DNA from: Clostridia bacterium
Lineage (GTDB): Bacteria; Bacillota; Clostridia; Christensenellales; Pumilibacteraceae
DNA length: 32,860 nt
Direction: 5' to 3'
NCBI GenBank assembly: GCA_022791055.1
Contig: JAAVYI010000011.1
Span: forward strand, 1 to 32,860
Positions 15,163-21,893 of this stretch are shown here, in pieces; the stretch's first letter is position 1; every line of letters begins with the position of its first letter. The notes under the pieces are model-generated. The model had not been told where the DNA came from, searched no databases, and saw nothing but the letters and a program-made list of their open reading frames with translations. The position numbers and the translations under genes were made by a program.

Positions 15163-16278
15163 ATGATAACTATAGAACAAGAAAATTTTATTCGGAAATT
15201 CATTAAAAAAGATACTTTTAATGTAGAAAAAATTGTTTCATATTTAAATTTGCACGATATAGTAGGCGAGGAAATTTTTGAAATAGCCCAAAAAGAAGAT
15301 AATTATTATGGACGTTTAGTTACTCGTGGATATGGATATTATCCTATAGATACAGAGATTTTTGTAAGAAGAGTTCCATTTTATTTCTATACACCAAATT
15401 ACGATAAAGATAAATTTGGCGATTTGTCAGATATTATAAGGGCTATTAATGGTATTCATTCTTATAAAATAGAGGATAATAAAGTACTTGATGACCTTTA
15501 TACAACATTAGAGAAAATGTTTTACGTAAGAGGAATGAGTATTCCCGATATTATGAGTTATGCTCATAAAATAGGAGAAACGGATAGTGATGGTGGATTC
15601 TTTTTTAAATGGGCGCATTATTTAGACTTATGCGATAAATTACATATTGATAACAAATATCCTAAGAATTTCCTTTTTGAAACTAATAAGGTATTAGAAT
15701 TGGCTGGAGAAAATGCTGATATCTTTGATACTGGCTATGTGGGGTTTAACGAACCTTATATTAGGAATGGAAATGAGATCATTGTTGGTGGTGAGTTACC
15801 CTATGATGAGAATAATCAAGCCGCCTTACAATGGATAGGAGTTTGGATTGAGAATGCGGCATATGTAAAAGTGTGTAATGCTTATGGAATGACATCAGAT
15901 CCTAAATTTTTAGAAAAAGAATTACGCATAGGGCTAACGCCTATGACAAAAATTTACTTACCTTACGCAACGGACGAGGGAAAAGTAAATTGGGAACCAA
16001 TATATTTTGGTCCATTAGTAATGGATTTTGATAATAGCACTTTAAAAAAATTCAGAGAACGTGCCGGCTTAACACAACAATTGGTAGCTGATTCAATTGG
16101 AATACAAGTACGAACATATCAAAAATGGGAAAAAGGTGAAGCGAAACCTGATGGCTATAACTTGATTCGACTAATGAACTATTTAGATATTGATTCCGTA
16201 CAAGATTTCTTAAAGAGTACACCTATTGAAGATGATAATAATTATACAAAGTTTCGGAATCGCAAAAAATACGATTAG
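15163..16278 (+). CDS. AT-rich protein of unknown role with C-terminal XRE helix-turn-helix
   Basis: This is a 371-residue protein. The C-terminal 60 residues (about 295-355) are a Cro/CI-type HTH: LKKFRERAGLTQQLVADSIGI then VRTYQKWEKGEAKPDG. The first about 290 residues are acidic and rich in Tyr and Asp, with no motif I can place. This domain order (large N-terminal part, HTH at the end) is less common than the reverse. It has its own promoter, a possible operator and flanking terminators. Its very AT-rich codons contrast with neighbouring genes, and it sits between a recombinase remnant and a tRNA gene, so lateral transfer is likely. It could be a mobile-element regulator, an abortive-infection protein or an antitoxin-like protein. 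Confidence 0.75.
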   Translation: MITIEQENFIRKFIKKDTFNVEKIVSYLNLHDIVGEEIFEIAQKEDNYYGRLVTRGYGYYPIDTEIFVRRVPFYFYTPNYDKDKFGDLSDIIRAINGIHSYKIEDNKVLDDLYTTLEKMFYVRGMSIPDIMSYAHKIGETDSDGGFFFKWAHYLDLCDKLHIDNKYPKNFLFETNKVLELAGENADIFDTGYVGFNEPYIRNGNEIIVGGELPYDENNQAALQWIGVWIENAAYVKVCNAYGMTSDPKFLEKELRIGLTPMTKIYLPYATDEGKVNWEPIYFGPLVMDFDNSTLKKFRERAGLTQQLVADSIGIQVRTYQKWEKGEAKPDGYNLIRLMNYLDIDSVQDFLKSTPIEDDNNYTKFRNRKKYD

Positions 16279-16288
16279 AAATATACAA

Positions 16289-16330
16289 TAAAGGCGAATC
16301 CGTCTCCTAATGGAAACGGGTTCGCCTTTA
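16289..16330. terminator. Bidirectional terminator between the XRE-domain gene and the tRNAs
   Basis: TAAAGGCGAATCCGT (16289-16303) pairs over 15 bp, with one G-T pair, with ACGGGTTCGCCTTTA (16316-16330). It would end the XRE gene on the plus strand and the tRNA transcript on the minus strand. Confidence 0.8.
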
Positions 16331-16337
16331 ACTTGTT

Positions 16338-16413
16338 TGGTGACCCCACCGGGATTCGAACCCGGGTTACCGCCGTGAAAGGGCGATGTCTTAGGCCTCT
16401 TGACCATGGGGCC
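16338..16413 (-). tRNA. tRNA-Glu (anticodon TTC)
   Basis: The minus-strand cloverleaf begins GGCCCCATGGTCAAG. It has the anticodon loop CTTTCAC, a T arm CCGGGTTCGAATCCCGG, closing TGGGGTC and discriminator A, with CCA encoded (16340-16338). It lies 7 nt after tRNA-Met and is cotranscribed with it. A 10-bp copy of its 3' end (TGGTGACCCC on the plus strand) recurs at 14652-14661. Confidence 0.97.
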
Positions 16414-16420
16414 GCAAGAG

Positions 16421-16497
16421 TGGTAGCGGCAGTGGGATTCGAACCTACGACCAATCGGGTATGAACCGAGTACTCTAGCCAGCTGAGCTATGCCGCC
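16421..16497 (-). tRNA. tRNA-Met (anticodon CAT, elongator type)
   Basis: The 77-nt cloverleaf begins GGCGGCATAGCTCAG, with anticodon loop TTCATAC, T arm GTAGGTTCGAATCCCAC and encoded CCA (16423-16421). The paired first base and the D-arm sequence match elongator tRNA-Met of Bacillota rather than the initiator. Confidence 0.95.
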
Positions 16498-16511
16498 ACA
16501 AATGCTTACTT

Positions 16512-16540
16512 ATTATAGCAGAGTTTCGGACGAAAAGCAA
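16512..16540 (-). promoter_or_regulatory. Promoter of the tRNA-Met/tRNA-Glu unit
   Basis: On the minus strand TTGCTT (16540-16535), a 17-bp spacer and TATAAT (16517-16512), 14 nt before the mature tRNA-Met 5' end. Confidence 0.8.
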
Positions 16541-16658
16541 GCGATTTCGACATGGTTTAAAAAGAAACTTTTTTAAATATGCGATGATTTTTAGGCCGGC
16601 CGATCGACCGTCTGTCCTCTCCCACTCGATTGGACATATGGAAGTCGCGCTGTCGATG

Positions 16659-16722
16659 ATTCTCCGTCGTATTGCGGCTAGGGCGCAAAGGGGCTTGCGT
16701 CGAGCGTAACACGGCGGAAAAT
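16659..16722. other. Long imperfect hairpin in a gene-free region
   Basis: ATTCTCCGTCGTATTGCG (16659-16676) pairs with CGTAACACGGCGGAAAAT (16705-16722), with two mismatches and a few G-T pairs. GCGCAAAG/CTTGCG lies inside. It is downstream, on the minus strand, of the small-RNA promoter at 16851-16880, so it may be part of a longer transcript. I see no real gene in 16541-17060; short frames here have no support. Confidence 0.4.
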
Positions 16723-16772
16723 ATCCCAAAGAGACGAATTGCGACCGATGAGAACGGCTTGATTAGGGACAA

Positions 16773-16844
16773 AGAAAAAAGTCAAAATCTGTACAGGGGA
16801 TATGCGGGTACAATTCCCGCAAGGCTTATACAAACCTTGACTCT
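16773..16844 (-). ncRNA. Candidate small structured RNA
   Basis: Starting near 16844 from a near-consensus promoter, the minus strand gives an RNA of about 70 nt. AGTCAA (16842-16837) closes with TTGACT (16785-16780), followed at once by TTTTTCTTT. Inside are AAGGTTT-GTAT-AAGCCTT and TGCGGG...CCCGCA hairpins and a CTGTACAG palindrome. GTAC in the second loop could pair with that palindrome as a pseudoknot. A closing stem followed by a U tract suggests a finished transcript or an attenuator. It matches no RNA family I know. Confidence 0.5.
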
Positions 16845-16850
16845 AATATC

Positions 16851-16880
16851 ATTATACACAAAACCGCCCGTCTTTGTCAA
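16851..16880 (-). promoter_or_regulatory. Near-consensus promoter of the candidate small RNA
   Basis: On the minus strand a perfect TTGACA (16880-16875), an 18-bp spacer and a perfect TATAAT (16856-16851) preceded by TGTG. This is the closest match to consensus in the window, yet no protein gene follows. Confidence 0.75.
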
Positions 16881-16996
16881 TCGTTTCAAGCCATACTGCG
16901 GTCTTAATGCGGTTTACAGACGGTGCGGCGCGCCCTATTCTCCCCCTTTGGAAAAAACTTTCTTGTCTTTTCGAAAATAAAGTCTGCCTTAAAATA

Positions 16997-17045
16997 TTGC
17001 AAAAAGCGCGTTAATATGATAGAATATACTTGATAATCTTATCAA
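16997..17045 (+). promoter_or_regulatory. Hydrogenase operon promoter with palindromic operator at the start site
   Basis: TTGCAA (16997-17002), a 17-bp spacer and TAGAAT (17020-17025) with an extended TGA place transcription initiation near 17032. A perfect 7-2-7 inverted repeat, TTGATAATCTTATCAA (17030-17045), covers that point, where a bound repressor would block initiation. Its half-site resembles FNR/CRP boxes, but the spacing is 6, not 4. A redox-responsive repressor is the best guess. GGGGAG then precedes ATG 17061 by 8 nt. Confidence 0.65.
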
Positions 17046-17060
17046 AGGGGAGCTACATAA

Positions 17061-17306
17061 ATGGAAGTCAAAGTTTGTATCGGCAGCGCCTGCCACCTGA
17101 AAGGATCGTATGATGTCATCGAAAAGCTCAAGAGCCTGCTCGAGCGCGACGGTCTGACCGACAAAGTTGCTTTAAAGGGCAGCTTCTGTTTGGGCAACTG
17201 CGGCGATCACGTCACCGTCAGCATCGACGGCGAGATCGTCAACGCCTCGCCCGAGACCATCGAAAGCATCTACGACGAGCGGATCAAAAGTAAAATAAAC
17301 GTTTGA
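17061..17306 (+). CDS. Thioredoxin-like [2Fe-2S] ferredoxin (NuoE/HydC C-terminal type)
   Basis: This 81-residue protein carries the C-x4-C...C-x3-C pattern of thioredoxin-fold [2Fe-2S] proteins: Cys6 and Cys11 in CIGSACH, Cys43 and Cys47 in CLGNC. It corresponds to the cluster-binding half of NuoE/HndA subunits without their N-terminal helical domain, so it is a free-standing electron carrier or donor. It is first in the hydrogenase operon, behind a promoter with an operator. A structured intergenic element of about 120 nt separates it from the sensor hydrogenase. Electron transfer between it and the hydrogenase downstream is inferred from position. Confidence 0.9.
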   Translation: MEVKVCIGSACHLKGSYDVIEKLKSLLERDGLTDKVALKGSFCLGNCGDHVTVSIDGEIVNASPETIESIYDERIKSKINV

Positions 17307-17425
17307 AAGCGGAGACGTGTACTGAAAGCGGCAACAGTCGCCGACTCGGCGCGGGCGTGTAGTCGCGCTACATAACCGTGTCGAGTCGGCGAACGTAGCC
17401 GCTATATGTGCGCGTATACGCTTTC
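17305..17425 (+). ncRNA. Structured intergenic element, copy 1 (hydrogenase-linked hairpin)
   Basis: A single long hairpin fills the gap. Outer GAAAGCG/CGCTTTC (17305-17311, 17419-17425), GAG/ATA loop, ACGTGTAC/GTGCGCGT (17315-17322, 17408-17415), TGAA/ATAT loop. AGCGGC/GCCGCT (17327-17332, 17398-17403), AACAG/ACGTA loop. TCGCCGACTCG/CGAGTCGGCGA (17338-17348, 17382-17392), GCGCGG/CCGTGT, GC/AA loop. GTGTAG/CTACAT capped by TCGCG. Copy 2 at 20296-20419 has the same order of stems with different, still paired bases, and keeps ATAT, ACGTA and GC/AA. No T tract follows, so it is not a plain terminator. It may be a cis-acting mRNA element or processing site. Confidence 0.65.
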
Positions 17426-17452
17426 GACTAAAATCTCGGAGGGATCATCTAT

Positions 17453-19135
17453 ATGGCCTACCTAAACTTTAACGCAGACAACTGTAAAAACTGTTACAAG
17501 TGCTTGCGCGCCTGCCCGGTCAAAGCGATCACCGTCATCGACGAGCGCGCGCGGATCGACGACAGGCTGTGCATTCTTTGCGGCCACTGCGTTGACTCCT
17601 GCCGCTTCAACGCAAAAGAAGTCGCGGGCAGTATCGATCAGGTCAAAAAGCTGCTTAAGAGCGGCAACGTCGTCGCGTCGGTCGCGCCGGCCTTTGTCGC
17701 CGGTTTCGACACGTCGTTTGCCGCGTTCAAAGACGCCCTATTAAAACTGGGCTTTTCCGACGCCGAAGAAACGGCAGTCGGCGCGGACGCCGTAACAGCC
17801 GAATACGACAAACTCTTAAAAAGCGGGCAGTACAAAAACCTGATCGCGTCGGCGTGTCCGGCGCTCGTGCGGCTGATCCAGCTGTACTACCCCGCCGCCC
17901 TCAAGTACTTGGCGCCGGTCGACAGCCCGATGGTCGCACATGCCAAGATCCTCAAGAACGCCGACCGCAAACGCAAGGTCGTTTTCATCGGACCGTGTAT
18001 CGCCAAAAAGCGCGAGGCCGACGACTCGGGCGTTGTCGACGGCGTGCTGACGTTCGAGGAAATGCAAACGATGTTCGCCGACGCCGGCATTACGTTCGAC
18101 GCCGCAGCAGATGAAACCGGCATGGTCAATCGCGCGCGCTACTACCCGATCAACCGCGGTATCATCAAGTCGTTCTACGAGTTCGCGCCCAACTACGAGT
18201 ATATCAGCGTTGACGGCGTCGAGCGTAGCAAAGAAGTGCTGTCGAACATCGACGACTTAAGCGGCATGTTCATCGAAATGCACGCTTGCGAATTCTCTTG
18301 TATCAACGGCCCTTGCGCGCTCAACAAAGATAAGGGCGGCTTTATCAAGGCGACCGAGCGGGTGCGCGGCTACGCCAAGACGGGCAGCAAGCCATTCGCG
18401 CACGCGCCGGCGACCGAGATCAAAGCCGATTACAAGCCGCTGCGCGACATTCGCGTGATCCCGCCCGAATATGAGATCCGGCGCATTTTAGAAGCGACGG
18501 GCAAGCACACGCCGGCCGACGAACTCAACTGCGGCGCGTGCGGCTACCCGACCTGCCGCGACAAGGCGATCGCCGTGTACAACGGCATGGCGCAGCTTGA
18601 AATGTGCGTACCGTTCATGCGGCAGCGCGCGGAAAGCATGTCCTACGACATCATTCAGTCGTCCCCGAACGGCATTTTGGCCGTCGACGGTGACTGCCGT
18701 ATTATCGAGATCAACGACACGGCCAAAGCGATTTTGGGAATTGCCGACAAGCGTCCCAAGGGCGAACTGCTCGACAAGTATTTCAACCCGGCCGACTTTT
18801 ATATCGCGCTTATGGAGCATAAAGAGGTCGACCGCCGCCGCCAGTTGATCGACAAGACCGGGCGCTGGGTCGAGTTGACCGTCAAGCCGATCGCGTCGCA
18901 GAACATCGCGTTTGCGATCTTCACCGACATTACCGACGAGATCGAGTCCAACGAAAAACTCGATAAGCTGAAAAACGATACGCTGTCCACCACCGACCGC
19001 GTGATCGAAAACCAAATGCGCGTCGTACAGGAGATCGCCTCGCTATTGGGCGAGACAGCCGCCGAAACCAAGATCGCGCTGATCAAACTGAAGAACACCA
19101 TTGCCGCGGATAAGGACGACCGCCATGACGCTTGA
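17453..19135 (+). CDS. Sensor-type [FeFe] hydrogenase with PAS domain (group C-like, HydS)
   Basis: This is a 560-residue cytoplasmic protein. Two [4Fe-4S] motifs come first (Cys11/14/17/21 and Cys40/43/46/50). The H-cluster domain has ligands Cys135 (SACPALV), Cys182 (GPCIAKKRE), Cys279 and Cys283 (MHACEFSC). Another Fe-S motif follows (Cys360, 363, 368, 385), then a PAS domain at about 395-495 and a helical tail. Ala134 stands where catalytic enzymes have the proton-relay Cys of TSCCP. That change is known in sensory hydrogenases, so a signalling rather than bulk H2-producing role is likely. GGAGGG precedes the ATG by 9 nt. The gene overlaps the phosphatase gene by 11 nt, so sensor and phosphatase are coupled. 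Confidence 0.9.
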   Translation: MAYLNFNADNCKNCYKCLRACPVKAITVIDERARIDDRLCILCGHCVDSCRFNAKEVAGSIDQVKKLLKSGNVVASVAPAFVAGFDTSFAAFKDALLKLGFSDAEETAVGADAVTAEYDKLLKSGQYKNLIASACPALVRLIQLYYPAALKYLAPVDSPMVAHAKILKNADRKRKVVFIGPCIAKKREADDSGVVDGVLTFEEMQTMFADAGITFDAAADETGMVNRARYYPINRGIIKSFYEFAPNYEYISVDGVERSKEVLSNIDDLSGMFIEMHACEFSCINGPCALNKDKGGFIKATERVRGYAKTGSKPFAHAPATEIKADYKPLRDIRVIPPEYEIRRILEATGKHTPADELNCGACGYPTCRDKAIAVYNGMAQLEMCVPFMRQRAESMSYDIIQSSPNGILAVDGDCRIIEINDTAKAILGIADKRPKGELLDKYFNPADFYIALMEHKEVDRRRQLIDKTGRWVELTVKPIASQNIAFAIFTDITDEIESNEKLDKLKNDTLSTTDRVIENQMRVVQEIASLLGETAAETKIALIKLKNTIAADKDDRHDA

Positions 19136-20279
19136 ATACGGCTATACTTCCCTCAATAAAAAGGGCGAGGAACTGTGCGGCGACAAGGTGGAAACGCTGC
19201 ACACCCCCGAAGGGTACACGTTGGTGTTGGCCGACGGGCTGGGATCGGGCGTCAAGGCCAACATTTTAAGCACGCTGACCAGTAAAATTCTTTGCACAAT
19301 GATCGCGGCAGGCATCCCTTTAAACGAGTGTATCGACACGATCATCGGCTCGCTGCCCGTCTGTAAAGTGCGCGGTGTGGCTTACTCGACGTTCTCCATT
19401 CTCGCCGTCGACGCTGTCGGCAAAGGCTATCTGGTCAATTTCGACAATCCCCCGCCCGTGTACTTGCGCGACGGTAAATTCCTCGAACTGAAAAAAGAGG
19501 AACGCGATTACCAAAACAAGCGCATTGCCGTCAGCGAAGTCGACATGCAAGAAAACGACCTCATTATGATGATGAGCGACGGCGTCATTCACGCCGGCGT
19601 GGGCGAATCGCTCAACTTCGGTTGGGACGTCAAAGAGATCCGCGAGTTTTCGGAGATTCAGTACGACGACACTTTGACCGCCAATACTATGGCGAGCATT
19701 CTGGCCAACGCCTGTTGGTCGCTGTACGGCCGACACCCGGGCGACGACACCACCGTTCTGGCCGTCAAAAAGCGCGCGACGCGCACGGCCAACATGATGA
19801 TCGGCCCGCCCGTCGACAAGGAACGCGACGAAGAGGCTGTTCGCACCTTTATGGGAATGCCCGGCCGCAAGATCGTTTGCGGCGGCACCAGTTCGCAAGT
19901 GGTGGCGCGCGTGCTCGGCAGAGAACTGACCACTTCGTTCGACTATCCCGACAAGGATGTCCCGCCTATCGGGTTCATCGACGGCGTTGATCTTGTGTGC
20001 GAGGGCGTGCTGACGTTAAAGCGTATGCTCGACCACGCGCGGGCGTATGCCGACGTCAAGTCGCCCGAGATCAAGCAGTTTAAAGGGCGCGACGGCGCAA
20101 GCCTGTTGGCGCAGGAACTATTGATCAACGCCACCGACGTCAACCTGTTTGTCGGCCGTAACGTCAACCAGGCGCATGAGGGTCTCAACATCGACAACAA
20201 GACCAAACTCGACGGCGTAGCCACGCTCGCCTCGATTTTAAAGGGCTTGGGCAAAAACGTTACGATCAAATACAACTGA
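19125..20279 (+). CDS. SpoIIE/PP2C-type serine phosphatase with extended C-terminal domain
   Basis: This is a 384-residue protein. The N-terminal about 220 residues form a PP2C/SpoIIE domain with the metal-binding aspartates: CGDKVE, LADGLGSG (near 42), MMSDGV and GDDTTVLAV (near 205). The last about 160 residues (from about 225) form a separate domain of unknown role containing GRKIVCGGTSSQVVAR. ATG 19125 lies inside the end of the sensor hydrogenase gene with AAGGA upstream; a TTG at 19101 lacks such a site. Coupled translation suggests the phosphatase takes its signal from the sensor's PAS output and acts on a phosphoprotein partner (inference). No cognate kinase or anti-sigma factor is present nearby. 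Confidence 0.88.
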   Translation: MTLEYGYTSLNKKGEELCGDKVETLHTPEGYTLVLADGLGSGVKANILSTLTSKILCTMIAAGIPLNECIDTIIGSLPVCKVRGVAYSTFSILAVDAVGKGYLVNFDNPPPVYLRDGKFLELKKEERDYQNKRIAVSEVDMQENDLIMMMSDGVIHAGVGESLNFGWDVKEIREFSEIQYDDTLTANTMASILANACWSLYGRHPGDDTTVLAVKKRATRTANMMIGPPVDKERDEEAVRTFMGMPGRKIVCGGTSSQVVARVLGRELTTSFDYPDKDVPPIGFIDGVDLVCEGVLTLKRMLDHARAYADVKSPEIKQFKGRDGASLLAQELLINATDVNLFVGRNVNQAHEGLNIDNKTKLDGVATLASILKGLGKNVTIKYN

Positions 20280-20295
20280 CACTATTTAAACAGTA

Positions 20296-20419
20296 GCTGT
20301 CGTATACGAGGGTACAGACGGGTAGCTTGCGGTGCGAAAGCGAGGGCACGTAGCGGAATTTCTACGTAACCGAGCTTTCGCGGCGCACGTAACCCGTATA
20401 TGCCCCCGTATACGGCGGC
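20296..20419 (+). ncRNA. Structured intergenic element, copy 2 (hydrogenase-linked hairpin)
   Basis: The fold matches copy 1. Outer GCTGTCGTATACG/CGTATACGGCGGC (20296-20308, 20407-20419), then GGG/CCC. ACGGGT/ACCCGT (20318-20323, 20392-20397) is flanked on the 3' side by ATAT. An AGCTT/ACGTA loop follows, then GCGGTGCGAAAGC/GCTTTCGCGGCGC (20329-20341, 20374-20386, one mismatch), GG/CC, a GC/AA loop and ACGTAG/CTACGT (20348-20353, 20362-20367). The stem bases differ from copy 1 but remain paired. It ends 10 nt before the AAGGAG of the group-B hydrogenase and could affect translation or mRNA stability. Confidence 0.65.
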
Positions 20420-20441
20420 GCATAGCATAAGGAGTACCATT

Positions 20442-21878
20442 TTGAACAGAGTTTTCGACACCAAAGTCCAACTGCTCAAATACGAAGTTTTAAAAGCAGT
20501 CATCAAACGCGCATATGCGGATAAACTGGACACAGCCATGTACGAGATCCCGCGCGAGATCATTCCCGGGCCGAAGGCCGAAATGCGTTGCTGTATCTAT
20601 AAGGAGCGCGCCATTCTCGAAGAGCGCGTAAAAATGGCGATGGGCGGCGACGCAAGCAATCCCAACGTCATCGAAACGCTACCGATCGCGTGCGACGAAT
20701 GCCCGATCGAAAGCTATTTCGTCACGCCGGCCTGCCGCGGCTGTATCAACCATCGCTGCGTCGAGGTCTGCCCTGCCGGCGCGATCCGTATCGAAAATAT
20801 GCACGCCGTCATCGACCCCGAAAAATGCCGCGACTGCGGACTGTGCGCCAAAGCCTGTCCGTATCACGCCATTGTCGATTTGACGCGTCCGTGCGTCACC
20901 AGCTGCAAGATCGGCGCGATCAGCATCGGCGAGGACAAAAAAGCGGTCATCAACAACGACAAGTGCGTCATGTGCGGCGCTTGCGCCTATTCCTGCCCGT
21001 TCGGTGCGATTGCCGATAAGTCGTATGTCTTAGAGCTGGTGGACATCTTAAAAGAGGCGGAAAAAAGCGGCCGCAAGGTGTACGCCTTGATCGCGCCGGC
21101 GATCGTTTCGCAGTTCAAGTACGCCAAGATCGAGCAGATCGTCGAGGGTATCAAAATGCTCGGATTCCACAACGTCATCGAAACGGCGCTCGGCGCGGAC
21201 ATCACGCTGCATAAGGAGATCAACGAGCTGAAAGAGGTCGATCGGCTGACGACTTCGTGCTGCCCGTCGTTTGTCATGTACATCGAAAAGCATTTCCCCA
21301 AATTGGCGCAGTACATTTCGCATTCGCCTTCCCCGATGGTCGAGGCGGCCATGCTGATCAAGCGCACCTCGCCCGACGCAAAAGTCGTCTTTATCGGACC
21401 GTGCTCGAGCAAAAAGCACGAGTACAAGTTGGCTAAGACTAAGGGCGCGGTCGACTGCGTTATCTCGTTTGAGGAATTGCAAGCCTTCCTCGACGCGCGC
21501 GACATCGACGTTTCGGCGCTACCGGAACACCCTTTGAACAACGCGTCGCGGTTCGGGCGTATCTTCGCCAAGTCCGGCGGTATTTGCGAGGGCGTACAAG
21601 CGCTGACGCAAAACGAGGACATAGGCGGCAAAAAGATCTGCCCGCTCGCTTTAAACGGTTTGGAGCAGATCAAAATCGCCATGCTCAAGATGAACGCAGG
21701 ACGTCTGCCCGAAAACTTTATCGAGGGCATGGCTTGCGAGGGCGGCTGTTTGAACGGCTCGCTCGTATTGCACCACGGCGACAAGAACGTCAAGGACGTC
21801 GACCGCTACGGCGAAGAGGCCAAAGAGACCGACATCGGCGGCTCGGTGGCGCTGTACAAAATGAGTTTAGAGGGCTAA
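20442..21878 (+). CDS. [FeFe] hydrogenase, group B
   Basis: This is a 478-residue monomeric-type hydrogenase. An N-terminal helical part precedes a Cys-rich segment (CDECP, then 8-Cys ferredoxin motifs at about 101-185). H-cluster ligands are Cys274 in TSCCPSFV (with the proton-relay Cys273 kept), Cys321 in GPCSSKKHE, and Cys432 and Cys436 in EGMACEGGCLNG. The intact TSCCP suggests a working H2 catalyst, unlike the sensor upstream. The start is a TTG at 20442, 7 nt after AAGGAG. An in-frame ATG at 20400 lies inside the hairpin element with no ribosome-binding site. Ferredoxin is the likely partner. Group-B enzymes are poorly characterised, and their physiological direction is open. Confidence 0.92.
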   Translation: MNRVFDTKVQLLKYEVLKAVIKRAYADKLDTAMYEIPREIIPGPKAEMRCCIYKERAILEERVKMAMGGDASNPNVIETLPIACDECPIESYFVTPACRGCINHRCVEVCPAGAIRIENMHAVIDPEKCRDCGLCAKACPYHAIVDLTRPCVTSCKIGAISIGEDKKAVINNDKCVMCGACAYSCPFGAIADKSYVLELVDILKEAEKSGRKVYALIAPAIVSQFKYAKIEQIVEGIKMLGFHNVIETALGADITLHKEINELKEVDRLTTSCCPSFVMYIEKHFPKLAQYISHSPSPMVEAAMLIKRTSPDAKVVFIGPCSSKKHEYKLAKTKGAVDCVISFEELQAFLDARDIDVSALPEHPLNNASRFGRIFAKSGGICEGVQALTQNEDIGGKKICPLALNGLEQIKIAMLKMNAGRLPENFIEGMACEGGCLNGSLVLHHGDKNVKDVDRYGEEAKETDIGGSVALYKMSLEG

Positions 21879-21893
21879 AGGAGCAAAACAACA

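Noticed and set aside
16210..16407. Small minus-strand open frame across tRNA-Glu
   Set aside because: It translates the tRNA itself (SPFHGGNPGSNPGG), a well-known false ORF pattern.
16790..16830. T-arm-like GCGGGTACAATTCCCGC on the plus strand, possible tRNA piece
   Set aside because: No acceptor, D or anticodon arm fits around it. The minus-strand small-RNA fold explains the pairing better.
16773..16844. Small RNA as a third member of the hydrogenase hairpin family (shared GTACCCGCATAT-like stretch)
   Set aside because: The pairing partners lie in a different order and the long stem is missing, so the likeness is probably chance.
17030..17045. FNR or CRP box
   Set aside because: Half-sites are similar, but the spacing is 6 rather than 4, so the named families do not fit.
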